Source of the DNA: Peterkaempfera podocarpi
Lineage (GTDB): Bacteria; Actinomycetota; Actinomycetes; Streptomycetales; Streptomycetaceae
Assembly: GCF_042466665.1 (NCBI RefSeq)
Contig: NZ_CP162102.1
Coordinates: forward strand, 4,464,001 to 4,528,000
Direction: 5' to 3'
DNA length: 64,000 nucleotides
The notes beneath the pieces were generated by a model that saw only the letters and a program-made list of their open reading frames with translations, searched no databases and was not told the origin of the DNA. Position numbers and translations under genes: made by a program. This document shows positions 26,938 to 34,934 of this stretch, in pieces. Numbering within the stretch: the first letter of the stretch is position 1; each line of letters opens with the position of its first letter.

Positions 26938-27005
26938 AGGTTACGCGGAATCTAGGCATTGACAAGTTTCTCCCGCTGCAGGCAATCTAGTCACTGTCAA
27001 GTTCT
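26938..27005. promoter_or_regulatory. Overlapping divergent promoters with a duplicated operator
   Basis: Minus strand: -35 TTGTCA (26960-26965), 16-bp spacer, -10 TAACCT (26938-26943) for the TetR gene. Plus strand: -35 TTGACA (26959-26964), about 18-19 bp, then AATCTA near 26984. The -35 hexamers overlap. Two direct repeats, 26949-26970 and 26984-27005, share AATCTAG, CA, TG and CAAGTT and are the likely TetR sites. Confidence 0.65.
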
Positions 27006-27024
27006 GAGCCGAGGAGGCAGAGCG

Positions 27025-27887
27025 ATGCGGCGCAACCTGGGTCGTGTACGGCAGATGTGGCACCTGCTCGAGCCGCTGCACGCGGTGCTCTACTACGCGC
27101 CGGCCGCATTCGAGGAGGCGGCCGCACTCGGCTACAACACCGATACGCGCTGGCCGAGTTACTTCCCGTACCGTGCCGCGCCCCTGGGGCCGGTGCCACC
27201 GGGGCGGATCACCTCGGCCTTCTACAGCTTCAGCCCGCGCATGGTCGAGCAGTACACGACCTCCGCCTGGGAGAAGGCTGCTCCCGCGGAGGTGCTGGCC
27301 GCCCGCCTGCGGGCCGTCGACCGTACGTACCGCGAACTGCTGGGTGAGCGTGCGGAGAGCTCCGAGATGGCGGAGGCCGCAGCACTTGCCGAGCGGGCCG
27401 CCGAGGCTGCGGGTACGGCCGGACGACCGCTTGCCGCGGCCAACGCCGCACTGGACCGGCCGGACGCGCCGCATCTGCGGCTCTGGCATGCCGCGACCGT
27501 GCTGCGTGAGCACCGCGGCGACGACACCTGGCCGCTCTGCTGACAGCCGGCCTCGATCCGGTGGAGGCACTGGTGTCATTCGCAGCCATCGGTGCCGCAT
27601 CCGAGAAGACCTTTGAGAGTCGGGGCTGGAGCGCGCAGGAGTGGAGTGCAGCAGGTGAACGGCTCACCGCCCGGGGCCTGTTGGGCCCGGACGGTGCCAC
27701 CGATGCCGGGCGTGCCCTGCGTGCCGAGGTGGAGCGGCGCACAGATGAGCTGGCCGCTGCTCCATGGGCGGCCCTCGGCGAGCACGACACGGCCCGACTC
27801 GCCGATCTGCTGGGCGAGTTCTGGGTTTCCATGCTCGGTTCCGGCCTGCTCCCGTCGGAGACCACGCTGGGGATAGGCAAGGTATGA
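27025..27887 (+). pseudogene. SCO6745-like HTH-type protein, frameshifted
   Basis: The first frame (27025-27543) encodes MRRNLGRVRQMWHLLEPLHAVLYYAPAAF, continuing to REHRGDDTWPLC and a TGA. Reading one base back from about 27525, the adjacent frame gives HLAALLTAGLDPVEALVSFAAIG and continues to 27887 (TTLGIGKV). Joined, the product of about 287 residues resembles the SCO6745/SalK-like family, which pairs an N-terminal helical domain (H..LEPLHA..YFAP) with a C-terminal winged-helix-like part. One base, probably a C in the GACGAC(C)AC run, is missing. Either a true pseudogene or a sequencing error. A good GAGGAGG ribosome-binding site and regulated promoter remain intact. Confidence 0.75.
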
Positions 27888-28224
27888 CAGACGCTCCAGG
27901 GAGCAGTCTTTCCGGGCTGCGGGAGTCGGATCCGTCGATCAAAGCGACTTATCCGATGGGTAGTTGATGGACCGGGCAGGGGCACTGAAGTGCGTCTCTC
28001 CGGTGCGTCCGGCACCGCCTCCTCTCCGGAGGAGGAGTGGCGGTGAGGTGGTTTTCACAGAGTCGGACTGACGGCTGATCACCCCTGGGAGGGAATTGGC
28101 TGGTCCGTTCGGCGCCTGGTCGAGCGTCTTATGTCGGACTTTCGGCTCGTAGACGTGCTCCCTGGAGAAGGACAGACGTCGATCCATGGCGTCGTCCGCA
28201 GCGCAGAACCGAAGGAGTCATCCG
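27888..28224. other. Leader region of the Rpf gene
   Basis: 337 bp without a supported gene. The main structure is a hairpin at 28013-28045: inner stem CCTCCTC (28018-28024) with GAGGAGG (28029-28035) and outer CACCG/CGGTG. Streptomycete rpf genes are often preceded by a c-di-AMP (ydaO) riboswitch, but I could not find its conserved core here. Confidence 0.45.
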
Positions 28225-28920
28225 ATGCCGTCGTTCTCACCGATGCGTGCCGTCGTCACTGTTCTGACGACCCTGCTGGCGGTGTTCATCGCCATGGGCC
28301 TGGTCGACCAGGCAGCTGCCGCGGCAGCCGGGGCGCGTGCGGGGACGCCGACCACAGCCACGGCTGCGTCCGCGTCCGCGTCGGGTGACCGCGCCGACTG
28401 GCACCGGATCGCCGGCTGCGAGAGCGGCGGCCGCTGGGACATCAACACCGGCAACGGCTACTACGGCGGTCTGCAGATGACCCAGGGCACCTGGGAGGAC
28501 TACGGCGGCCGCCGCTTTGCTCCGCGCGCCGACCTGGCGAGCCGCGAGGAGCAGATCGCAGTGGGCGACCGGATCGTGGAGTCCCGGGGCCTCACCCCCT
28601 GGCCGGTCTGCGGACGCGCCTCACGGAGCGGGGCCCGGACGCCACTGCACCTCACGTCCGCCCGCATCCCGCAGCACCCGGCGCAGGTCTCCGGTGTGGA
28701 GTCACTGACGCCCTGGACAGTGCAGGCGATGATGCCGGTGAAGGTGCCCGCGCCGGGGAGCTCCTACTGGACCGTCCACCACGGTGACACGCTCACCTCC
28801 ATCGCCCACCAGTCTCACCTGCACGGCGGCTGGCACGCGCTCTACGACCTCAACCGCGACATCCTCGGTGGCAACCCGGACATGATCCAGCCCGGCCAGC
28901 ACCTGAGGCTGGCACGCTGA
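28225..28920 (+). CDS. Resuscitation-promoting factor with LysM domain
   Basis: A 231-residue secreted muralytic enzyme. GAAGGAG precedes ATG 28225 by 7 nt. A signal peptide covers residues 1-35 (VVTVLTTLLAVFIAMGLVDQAAA). The Rpf domain, a compact lysozyme/lytic-transglycosylase-like fold, spans about 53-130: WHRIAGCESGGRWDINTGNG with catalytic Glu in CESGG, then YYGGLQMTQGTW and the second Cys in PWPVCG. A LysM peptidoglycan-binding module ends the protein (YWTVHHGDTLTSIAHQ, NPDMIQPGQHLRL). Such proteins act in spore germination and cell-wall remodelling. Confidence 0.93.
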   Translation: MPSFSPMRAVVTVLTTLLAVFIAMGLVDQAAAAAAGARAGTPTTATAASASASGDRADWHRIAGCESGGRWDINTGNGYYGGLQMTQGTWEDYGGRRFAPRADLASREEQIAVGDRIVESRGLTPWPVCGRASRSGARTPLHLTSARIPQHPAQVSGVESLTPWTVQAMMPVKVPAPGSSYWTVHHGDTLTSIAHQSHLHGGWHALYDLNRDILGGNPDMIQPGQHLRLAR

Positions 28921-28940
28921 CCGGGTGCTGGAAGGCCAGG

Positions 28941-30035
28941 TCAGTGGGCGCGGGAGTACTGCACCGGAGGACGCACCTCGGCACCCAGCCGACGGGCAGC
29001 CTGCAGAGGCCAGGTGGGGTTGCGCAGCAGCTCACGGGCGAGCAGTACGGCGTCGGCCCTACCCGAAGCCACGATCTCCTCGGCCTGCTCGGGCTCGGTG
29101 ATCAGGCCGACGGCCGCGGTGGGAAGTCCGGTCCGGACACGGACGGTCTCGGCGAAAGGCACCTGGAACCCAGGGGCGACCGGAATACGGGCGTCAGGTG
29201 CGTTGCCGCCAGTGGAGACATCGAGGAGATCGACGCCTCGGGCCTGGAGTTCCTTGGCCAGGAGGACGGTGTCCTCGCCGGTCCAGCCCTCCCGCTCGTC
29301 GGCGGTGTCTCCGGACAGCCAGTCGGTGGCCGATGTGCGGAAGAAGAGCGGCAGTTCGTCGGGCCAGACAACGCGGACGGCCTCGACGACCTCCAGGGCC
29401 AGACGCATCCGGTTCTGGATGGTTCCACCGTAGGAGTCCGTGCGCCGGTTGGCGTACGGAGAGAGGAACTCATTGATCAGGTAGCCGTGAGCACCGTGCA
29501 GCTCGATGACCTTGAATCCTGCATCGTGGGCGCGGCGGGCAGCGTCCGCGAACCCCTGGACGACTCGCTGGATCCCCTCGGTGTCCAGCTCGTGCGGGAC
29601 GGGCCGGTCGCCGAACGCCAGCGGGCTCGGAGCGACGGCCTGCCACCCTCCCTCCTCCGGGGAGAGCGCACCCTGGCCTGACCAGGGCTGAGCGTCACCG
29701 GCCTTGCGTCCTGCATGGGCGAGCTGGATACCGGGGATGGTGCCCTGCTGTTCGAGGAAGGCGGTGATCCGGGCGAAGGCCTGCTGCTGACGTTCGTTCC
29801 ACAAGCCCAGGTCATGGGTGCTGATACGACCCTCGGGGAGGACGGCGGTGGCCTCGACCAGGATCAGCCCGGCGCCGCCGGCCGCACGGGAGGCAAGGTG
29901 CTGGAAGTGCCAGTCGCCGGGCACGCCGGTGTCGATGCCTTCCGGTGCCGCGGAGTACTGGCACATGGGAGCCATCCACACCCTGTTGGGGATCGTGAGG
30001 CTGCGAAGGGTGAGGGGCTCGAAGAGGGCGCTCAT
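28941..30035 (-). CDS. NADH:flavin oxidoreductase (old yellow enzyme, YqjM-like)
   Basis: A 364-residue FMN-dependent ene-reductase with a TIM-barrel. ATG 30035 (MSALFEPLTLRSLTIPNRVW) follows GAGGAAG. The motifs are NRVWMAPMCQYSA (with the YqjM-class Cys), IQLAHAGRKA, ELHGAHGYLINEFLSP, NRRTDSYGG and AVGLITEPEQAEEI. It probably reduces activated C=C bonds with NAD(P)H; natural substrate unknown. It is convergent with the Rpf gene (20-bp gap) and divergent from the MobA-like gene, with a clear promoter at 30085-30113. Confidence 0.93.
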   Translation of the reverse strand: MSALFEPLTLRSLTIPNRVWMAPMCQYSAAPEGIDTGVPGDWHFQHLASRAAGGAGLILVEATAVLPEGRISTHDLGLWNERQQQAFARITAFLEQQGTIPGIQLAHAGRKAGDAQPWSGQGALSPEEGGWQAVAPSPLAFGDRPVPHELDTEGIQRVVQGFADAARRAHDAGFKVIELHGAHGYLINEFLSPYANRRTDSYGGTIQNRMRLALEVVEAVRVVWPDELPLFFRTSATDWLSGDTADEREGWTGEDTVLLAKELQARGVDLLDVSTGGNAPDARIPVAPGFQVPFAETVRVRTGLPTAAVGLITEPEQAEEIVASGRADAVLLARELLRNPTWPLQAARRLGAEVRPPVQYSRAH

Positions 30036-30084
30036 GGACTTCCTCGCTCGGGTTGTGGCGATGCGGTGGGTCCTGCCGTACCGG

Positions 30085-30126
30085 ACAATAAGCAGCGCCA
30101 GAAATAATTGCAACAGCATCTTATTT
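30085..30126 (-). promoter_or_regulatory. Promoter of the OYE gene with an AT-rich dyad
   Basis: On the minus strand, TTGCAA (30108-30113), 17 bp, TATTGT (30085-30090): a near-consensus vegetative promoter. An AAATAA/TTATTT inverted repeat (30102-30107 and 30121-30126) overlaps the -35 region and may be an operator. Confidence 0.65.
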
Positions 30127-30140
30127 GGTGGCCGAGGGTC

Positions 30141-30146
30141 GATACT
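30141..30146 (+). promoter_or_regulatory. Probable -10 of a leaderless mobA-like transcript
   Basis: GATACT ends 6 nt before ATG 30153; no convincing Shine-Dalgarno sequence. Confidence 0.45.
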
Positions 30147-30152
30147 CGGGTC

Positions 30153-30764
30153 ATGCAGCAGAGCAGCACGGGGCGGATCGCCTATGACGTACTGGTCCTG
30201 GCAGGTGGGGCCGCCCGCCGACTCGGTGGGGCGGACAAGCCCGGCCTGCGCGTGGGGGAGTCCACGCTGCTGGTCCATGTTCTGGAGGCATGCCCCGATG
30301 CCGGCACCACGGTGGTCGTGGGTCCGGTTCGCGACACGGGCGGCCGAAGGGTGCACTGGACCAGGGAGGATCCGCCCGGTGGAGGGCCGGTGGCCGCAAT
30401 CGCCGCGGGGCTGCCATGTGTCCAGGCGCCTGTGGTGGCGCTGCTGGCAGCCGATCTGCCCTTCCTCGACCAGCCCGCCGTGCGGCGTCTGGTGGAGGCG
30501 CTTGAGGACAGGCATCTGGATGCCGCGGTCCTGGTCGACGCCGACGGCCGGGAGCAGCCTCTGGCTGCCGCCTACCGTGCAGAGGCGCTGCGCAGCGCGC
30601 TCATCGGCCTGCTGGCCCAGCACGGCGGCCGCCCCGATGGCCTGTCGTTGCGTCGACTGGTCGGCGGGCTTCGGGCGGCCAGGCTCCCGGACCCCGACGG
30701 CGTCGCCTATGACTGCGACACCTGGGAGCAGGTCGAGGCAGCTCGGCAGCGCCGGTCCCGCTGA
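30153..30764 (+). CDS. MobA-like molybdenum cofactor nucleotidyltransferase
   Basis: A 203-residue protein with the GT-A-like NTP-transferase fold. VLVLAGGAARRLGGADKPGL (about 12-31) is the MobA nucleotide-binding motif LAGGxSxRxGxxK, and LLAADLPFL carries the metal-binding Asp. MobA attaches GMP (or a related enzyme attaches CMP) to molybdopterin. The ATG 30153 start is preferred to an upstream ATG at 30108 because homology begins with AYDVLVLAGG. The gene is followed by DUF6457 and moeA, which supports a Moco role. Confidence 0.85.
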   Translation: MQQSSTGRIAYDVLVLAGGAARRLGGADKPGLRVGESTLLVHVLEACPDAGTTVVVGPVRDTGGRRVHWTREDPPGGGPVAAIAAGLPCVQAPVVALLAADLPFLDQPAVRRLVEALEDRHLDAAVLVDADGREQPLAAAYRAEALRSALIGLLAQHGGRPDGLSLRRLVGGLRAARLPDPDGVAYDCDTWEQVEAARQRRSR

Positions 30765-30978
30765 TCGGCCGACGGCGGCCATCCCTGGGTATGGACAGCC
30801 TGGACATGGACAGCCTGCGCATAGGCAGCCTGAGAATGGACGGTTCAGACCTCGACCTCCCGGTCATGAACAGCGCCGGCAGGCACAGCGCCCGCACGGA
30901 CAGCCCGACCAGGGACGGCCCTCGGACAACCAACACGGCGTCGGGCGATGCATGCCGCCTGCCCCGGAATCCGGGAAC

Positions 30979-31248
30979 ATGGGCGGCGTGCTGGATGACT
31001 GGATCACCGAAGCCAAGATCGAACTGGGAGTCGACCTCGATGTCGACATCGCCGAGCTGCTCGACATGACCAAGGTCGTGGCACACGGTGTGGCCCGTCC
31101 GGCCGCCCCGTTGACCGCGTTCCTGGTCGGTTATGCGGCCGCCCGTGCCGGAGGCGGCCCCGAGGCGGTCTCCGAGACATGCCGTAAGGCAGCGGCCCTT
31201 GCCGAGCGCTGGGCTGCCGAACCGCGCGACGCCAACGGCCCCGGATGA
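30979..31248 (+). CDS. DUF6457 domain protein
   Basis: An 89-residue, probably all-helical protein: LDDWITEAKIELGVDLDVDIAELLDMTKVVAHG, then VARPAAPLTAFLVGYAAARAGG. Members are found beside mobA/moeA in actinobacteria; function unknown, possibly an accessory to cofactor transfer. ATG 30979 or GTG 30988 are the likely starts; an ATG at 30952 would add PPAPESGN. Its TGA overlaps the ATG of moeA (ATGA at 31245), indicating translational coupling. The 214 bp after the MobA-like gene contains M-D-S-L-like repetitive codons but no evident gene. Confidence 0.8.
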   Translation: MGGVLDDWITEAKIELGVDLDVDIAELLDMTKVVAHGVARPAAPLTAFLVGYAAARAGGGPEAVSETCRKAAALAERWAAEPRDANGPG

Positions 31249-32651
31249 GTACGGCCGCATCCGTGGGCACCGACCCCGAGGCGCCTCGCGCCTCCGAGCC
31301 GCGCCGAACCGAGGACGCGCCCTTCGACCAGGATGCGCCCGCAGCCTCCCCGGGCGACGCACCGCGGCCGGGACCGCCACCCTCAATGCCCTGGCAGTCG
31401 GCGCGCGACGTCGCCCGCCGGGCAGGCGGCCGCCGACTGGAGACCGTGCACGCCGAGCCGGCGGAGGCCCTGGGCCACGCCCTCGCCGAGCCCCTCGTGG
31501 CCCGTACCGACCTGCCGCCCTTCGACACCGCCGCCATGGACGGCTGGGCGGTCGCCGGTCCCGGCCCCTGGCGGCTGCACGGCCGTCTGCTGGCAGGCCA
31601 GAGCCCGTCCGGCCCGCTCCCCGACGGCACCGCCACCAGGATCGCCACCGGAGCTCCGCTGCCTGCCGGGGCCACCGCCGTACTGCGCCGGGAGCACGGT
31701 TCGGTCGAGCAGCGCCAGCAGGGCGGCGACCTGCTGCACGACCGCGCCCCCCGGGCCGCGGAACCGGGCCGCGATGTGCGCCCCCGCGGTCAGGAGTGCC
31801 GTCGGGGCGAGCCGTTGCTGCCGGCCGGTGCCACGGTCACCCCGGCCGTGCTGGGCCTCGCTGCCGCAGCCGGCTGCGACCGGCTCGCCGTGCACCGCCG
31901 ACCCACCGTGGAGCTGCTGCTGCTCGGCGATGAGCTGCTGGAGTCCGGTCCCCCGAGGGACGGCCGGGTCCGGGACGCCCTGGGCCCGCTGCTGCACCCC
32001 TGGCTGGAGGGGTGCGGCGCCAGGCTGATCGGCCGCCGTCTGGTGCGGGACGATCTGGCGCTGCTGCGTGACGCCCTGCGCCACTCCTCTGCCGATGTGG
32101 TGGTCACCACCGGCGGTACAGCCGCAGGGCCGGTGGACTTCCTCCATGAGGCCCTGGCCCAGGCCGGTGCCCGGCTGCTGGTGGACTCCGTGGCGGTGCG
32201 GCCCGGTCATCCGATGATGCTCGCCGAGCTGCCGCCGGGTCCTGCCCCCGCCGGCTCCGGCGGGGCGTCCGAGTCGCGGCCTGCGGCGGGTCTGCTGTCA
32301 GGCCCCGCGCCGGAGCCCGAGCCGGGGGTCCGCCATGTGGTCGGCCTGCCGGGCAACCCGCTGGCCGCGGTGGCCGGGGCCGTGACCCTGGCCGTCCCGC
32401 TGCTGCGCGCCCTGGGCGGGCATGTGGCCGCAGCGGCCCGCCGGGCGCCGACCGCGGGCGGGATGCCGGGCCACCCCGGTGACACCCGGCTGCTGCCGGT
32501 GCGGCTCTCGGAACGCGGCGCCGAACCGCTGGCCTTCGACGGTCCGGCGATGCTGCGGGGCCTGGCCCTCGCCGATGCGTTCGCGGTGGTCCCGCCCGGT
32601 GGTCTGCCCGCCGGTGCGGTGGTGGAGCTGCTGGAGGTGCCGGGCCGTTGA
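31245..32651 (+). CDS. moeA: Molybdopterin molybdenumtransferase MoeA
   Basis: A 468-residue enzyme inserting molybdate into adenylylated molybdopterin. Residues 1-50 are an acidic/Pro-rich extension. The core shows PPFDTAAMDGWAV (near 95), RIATGAPLPAGA, VELLLLGDELLESG, the MoeA/MogA signature VVTTGGTAAGPVDFLHEAL and GLPGNPLAAV. A Pro/Gly/Ala-rich insertion (about 328-362) splits the last two motifs and is probably a surface loop. ATGA overlap with DUF6457 upstream, TTGA overlap with the channel gene downstream: a tightly coupled operon. Confidence 0.93.
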   Translation: MSTAASVGTDPEAPRASEPRRTEDAPFDQDAPAASPGDAPRPGPPPSMPWQSARDVARRAGGRRLETVHAEPAEALGHALAEPLVARTDLPPFDTAAMDGWAVAGPGPWRLHGRLLAGQSPSGPLPDGTATRIATGAPLPAGATAVLRREHGSVEQRQQGGDLLHDRAPRAAEPGRDVRPRGQECRRGEPLLPAGATVTPAVLGLAAAAGCDRLAVHRRPTVELLLLGDELLESGPPRDGRVRDALGPLLHPWLEGCGARLIGRRLVRDDLALLRDALRHSSADVVVTTGGTAAGPVDFLHEALAQAGARLLVDSVAVRPGHPMMLAELPPGPAPAGSGGASESRPAAGLLSGPAPEPEPGVRHVVGLPGNPLAAVAGAVTLAVPLLRALGGHVAAAARRAPTAGGMPGHPGDTRLLPVRLSERGAEPLAFDGPAMLRGLALADAFAVVPPGGLPAGAVVELLEVPGR

Positions 32652-33736
32652 GTGTCCGTCAGCCGCGGTCGCACCCCTCCGACCGGCCGCGTTCCCGGGA
32701 CCGGGCGTGGTTCCTCCGTCAGGAGCCCGCCGACCGGTCGATCCTGCTGCCGAGCCGGGCTGCGCTTCCCCCTCTGCTGCAGGTCGCCCGGCGCCTGCTG
32801 CTGGCGCTGGCGGTGCTGGCACTCACCGTGCTGGTCGTCTACGCCGACCGTGGCGGCTACCACGACAGTGCCGGCGGGCCGGTGGATCTGCTGGACTCCG
32901 CCTACTACGCCACCGTGACCCTCTCCACCACCGGCTACGGCGACATCACGCCGGTGAGCCAGGGTGCCCGGCTCACCAACATTCTGGTGATCACCCCGCT
33001 GCGAGTGATCTTTCTGATCATCCTGGTGGGCACCACCCTGGAGGTGCTGGCCGAGCGCACCCGCCATCAGCTGCGGCTGACCCGCTGGAGGAACGCCTTG
33101 CGCGAACACACCGTCGTCGTCGGCTATGGGACCAAGGGCCGCCATGCGGTGGACGCCCTGCTGGGCCAGGGGCTGTCCAAGGACGAGATCGTGGTGGTGG
33201 ACCCCCAGCGGGCGGCAGTGGACGCTGCCACCGCCGACGGTCTTGTGGCGGTGCTGGGCGATGCGACACGTACCGAGATCCTGCAGCGGGCCCGGCTGGA
33301 CACCGCCTCCAGAGTGGTGGTGGCCGCCCAGCGCGACGACACCGGCGTCCTGGTGACCCTGACCGCCCGGCAGCTCAACCGGAGGGCCACCGTGGTGGTC
33401 GCCGTGCGCGAGGACGAGAACGTCCCGCTGCTGCGGCAGAGCGGTGCCAATGTGGTCGTGACCAGTTCAGGCTCGGCGGGCCGCCTGCTGGGCATGTCGA
33501 TGCTGAGTCCCAACACCGGCGCGGTGATGGAGGATCTGCTCACCCATGGCACCGGGATGGATCTGGGTGAGCGCCCGGTCACCCGCGCGGAGGCTGGGCG
33601 CAGCCCGCGTGAGTGCCCCGATCTGGTCGTCGCGGTCGTACGGGGCAGCCGACTGCTGCACTACTGCGACCCGGAGGCGGCCGTGCTGCAGCTCACCGAC
33701 CGGTTGATCACCATCCGTGAGGCCTCCCGGGCCTGA
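32648..33736 (+). CDS. Potassium channel with TrkA-N (RCK) domain
   Basis: A 362-residue two-TM channel subunit. TM1 is at about 45-65 (LLLALAVLALTVLVVYA). The pore helix and selectivity filter are TVTLSTTGYGDITPV (TGYGD near 98). TM2 is LVITPLRVIFLIILVG. The RCK Rossmann domain begins VVVGYGTKGRHAV (about 156), binding nucleotide or Ca2+. The TTG start overlaps the moeA stop (TTGA), and no better start exists before TM1. Its link to Moco synthesis is operonic only. Confidence 0.9.
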   Translation: MSVRQPRSHPSDRPRSRDRAWFLRQEPADRSILLPSRAALPPLLQVARRLLLALAVLALTVLVVYADRGGYHDSAGGPVDLLDSAYYATVTLSTTGYGDITPVSQGARLTNILVITPLRVIFLIILVGTTLEVLAERTRHQLRLTRWRNALREHTVVVGYGTKGRHAVDALLGQGLSKDEIVVVDPQRAAVDAATADGLVAVLGDATRTEILQRARLDTASRVVVAAQRDDTGVLVTLTARQLNRRATVVVAVREDENVPLLRQSGANVVVTSSGSAGRLLGMSMLSPNTGAVMEDLLTHGTGMDLGERPVTRAEAGRSPRECPDLVVAVVRGSRLLHYCDPEAAVLQLTDRLITIREASRA

Positions 33737-33762
33737 TGTCTGCGGCCCGCGTCCGGCGGGGC

Positions 33763-33768
33763 TAGCGT
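33763..33768 (+). promoter_or_regulatory. Probable -10 of a leaderless quinone oxidoreductase transcript
   Basis: TAGCGT, exactly 7 nt before ATG 33776, with no Shine-Dalgarno sequence. Confidence 0.5.
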
Positions 33769-33775
33769 GGTCCGC

Positions 33776-34753
33776 ATGCGAGCGATCACGATTCCAAAAC
33801 CGGGTGACCCCGACGCGCTGGTATGGGCGGAGGTGCCGGATCCGGTGCCCGGTGAGGGCGAGGTACTGGTGGAGGTGGCGGCCTCGGCCGTCAACGGGGC
33901 CGATGTGCTGCAGCGGCGGGGCTTCTACGATCCGCCGCCGGGCGCCTCGCCGTATCCGGGGCTGGAGTGCTCGGGACGGATCGTCGAACTCGGCTCGGGT
34001 GTGGCTGGGTGGGCGGTCGGTGACGAGGTGTGCGCGCTGCTGAGCGGCGGCGGCTATGCGACCCGGGTCGCGGTGCCGGCCGGGCAGCTGCTGCCGGTGC
34101 CCAAGGGGGTCGGGCTGGTGGAGGCAGCCGGTCTGCCAGAGGTGGTGTCGACGGTGTGGTCCAACGTCTTCCAGGTCGCGCATCTGCGTCCGCGGGAGAC
34201 GCTGCTGGCGCACGGCGGGTCGAGCGGTATCGGGACGATGGCGATCCAGCTGGCCAAGGCGGTCGGTGCCACGGTGGCGGTGACTGCGGGCAGTGCGGAG
34301 AAGCTGGCGGCCTGTCGGGAGCTGGGCGCGGACGTACTGATCGACTACCGCGAGCAGGACTTCGTCGCGGCGCTGGCGGACGCCACCGAGGGGCGGGGCG
34401 CGGACGTCATCCTCGATGTCGTCGGGGCGAAGTACCTCGACCGCAATCTGGACGCCCTGGCGGTCAACGGCCGGCTGGTGGTGATCGGTATGCAGGGCGG
34501 CGCCAAGGCGGAGCTGAATCTGGGCAAGCTGCTCGCCAAGCGGGCCGCGGTCGCCGCGACCAGCCTGCGCGCCCGGCCGCTCGACGAGAAGGCCGCCATC
34601 GTGGCCTCGGTGCGGGAACACGTCTGGCCGTTGATCGAGTCCGGTGTGGTGCGCCCAGTGGTCGACCGGGTCCTGCCGATGGCCGAGGCGGCGGAGGCGC
34701 ACCGGCTGATGGAGAGCAGCGGACACATCGGGAAGATCCTGCTGGCGGTCTGA
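33776..34753 (+). CDS. NAD(P)H-quinone oxidoreductase (zeta-crystallin type MDR)
   Basis: A 325-residue zinc-independent medium-chain reductase. The GroES-like N-terminal half reads MRAITIPKPGDPDALVWAEV, AASAVNGADVLQRRGFY and GLECSGRIVELGSGV. The cofactor-binding motif is LAHGGSSGIGTMAIQLAKA (about 144-162). It ends HRLMESSGHIGKILLAV. It resembles PIG3/QorA-type enzymes that reduce quinones or enones with NADPH. No structural zinc cysteines are present, as expected for this class. Confidence 0.92.
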   Translation: MRAITIPKPGDPDALVWAEVPDPVPGEGEVLVEVAASAVNGADVLQRRGFYDPPPGASPYPGLECSGRIVELGSGVAGWAVGDEVCALLSGGGYATRVAVPAGQLLPVPKGVGLVEAAGLPEVVSTVWSNVFQVAHLRPRETLLAHGGSSGIGTMAIQLAKAVGATVAVTAGSAEKLAACRELGADVLIDYREQDFVAALADATEGRGADVILDVVGAKYLDRNLDALAVNGRLVVIGMQGGAKAELNLGKLLAKRAAVAATSLRARPLDEKAAIVASVREHVWPLIESGVVRPVVDRVLPMAEAAEAHRLMESSGHIGKILLAV

Positions 34754-34934
34754 GCCGGCCGGGGCAGGCACTGGCAGTCCGATATGCCGCGCATGTCGGC
34801 TTGTGTGATTCTGGAGAGGAACCGTCCGACCACGCTCCGCAGGTCGGAGGGTAGCGGCGCCGAGGTCCTGGGCGCCGCCGGCCTTGCCCGGTGCTGTCGC
34901 TTGCGAGCGGCGGCTGTCGGAAGGACGCCCGCCA

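Noticed and set aside
27960..28224. c-di-AMP (ydaO) riboswitch before the Rpf gene.
   Set aside because: Conserved core elements not found by eye; only a partial match on the wrong strand.
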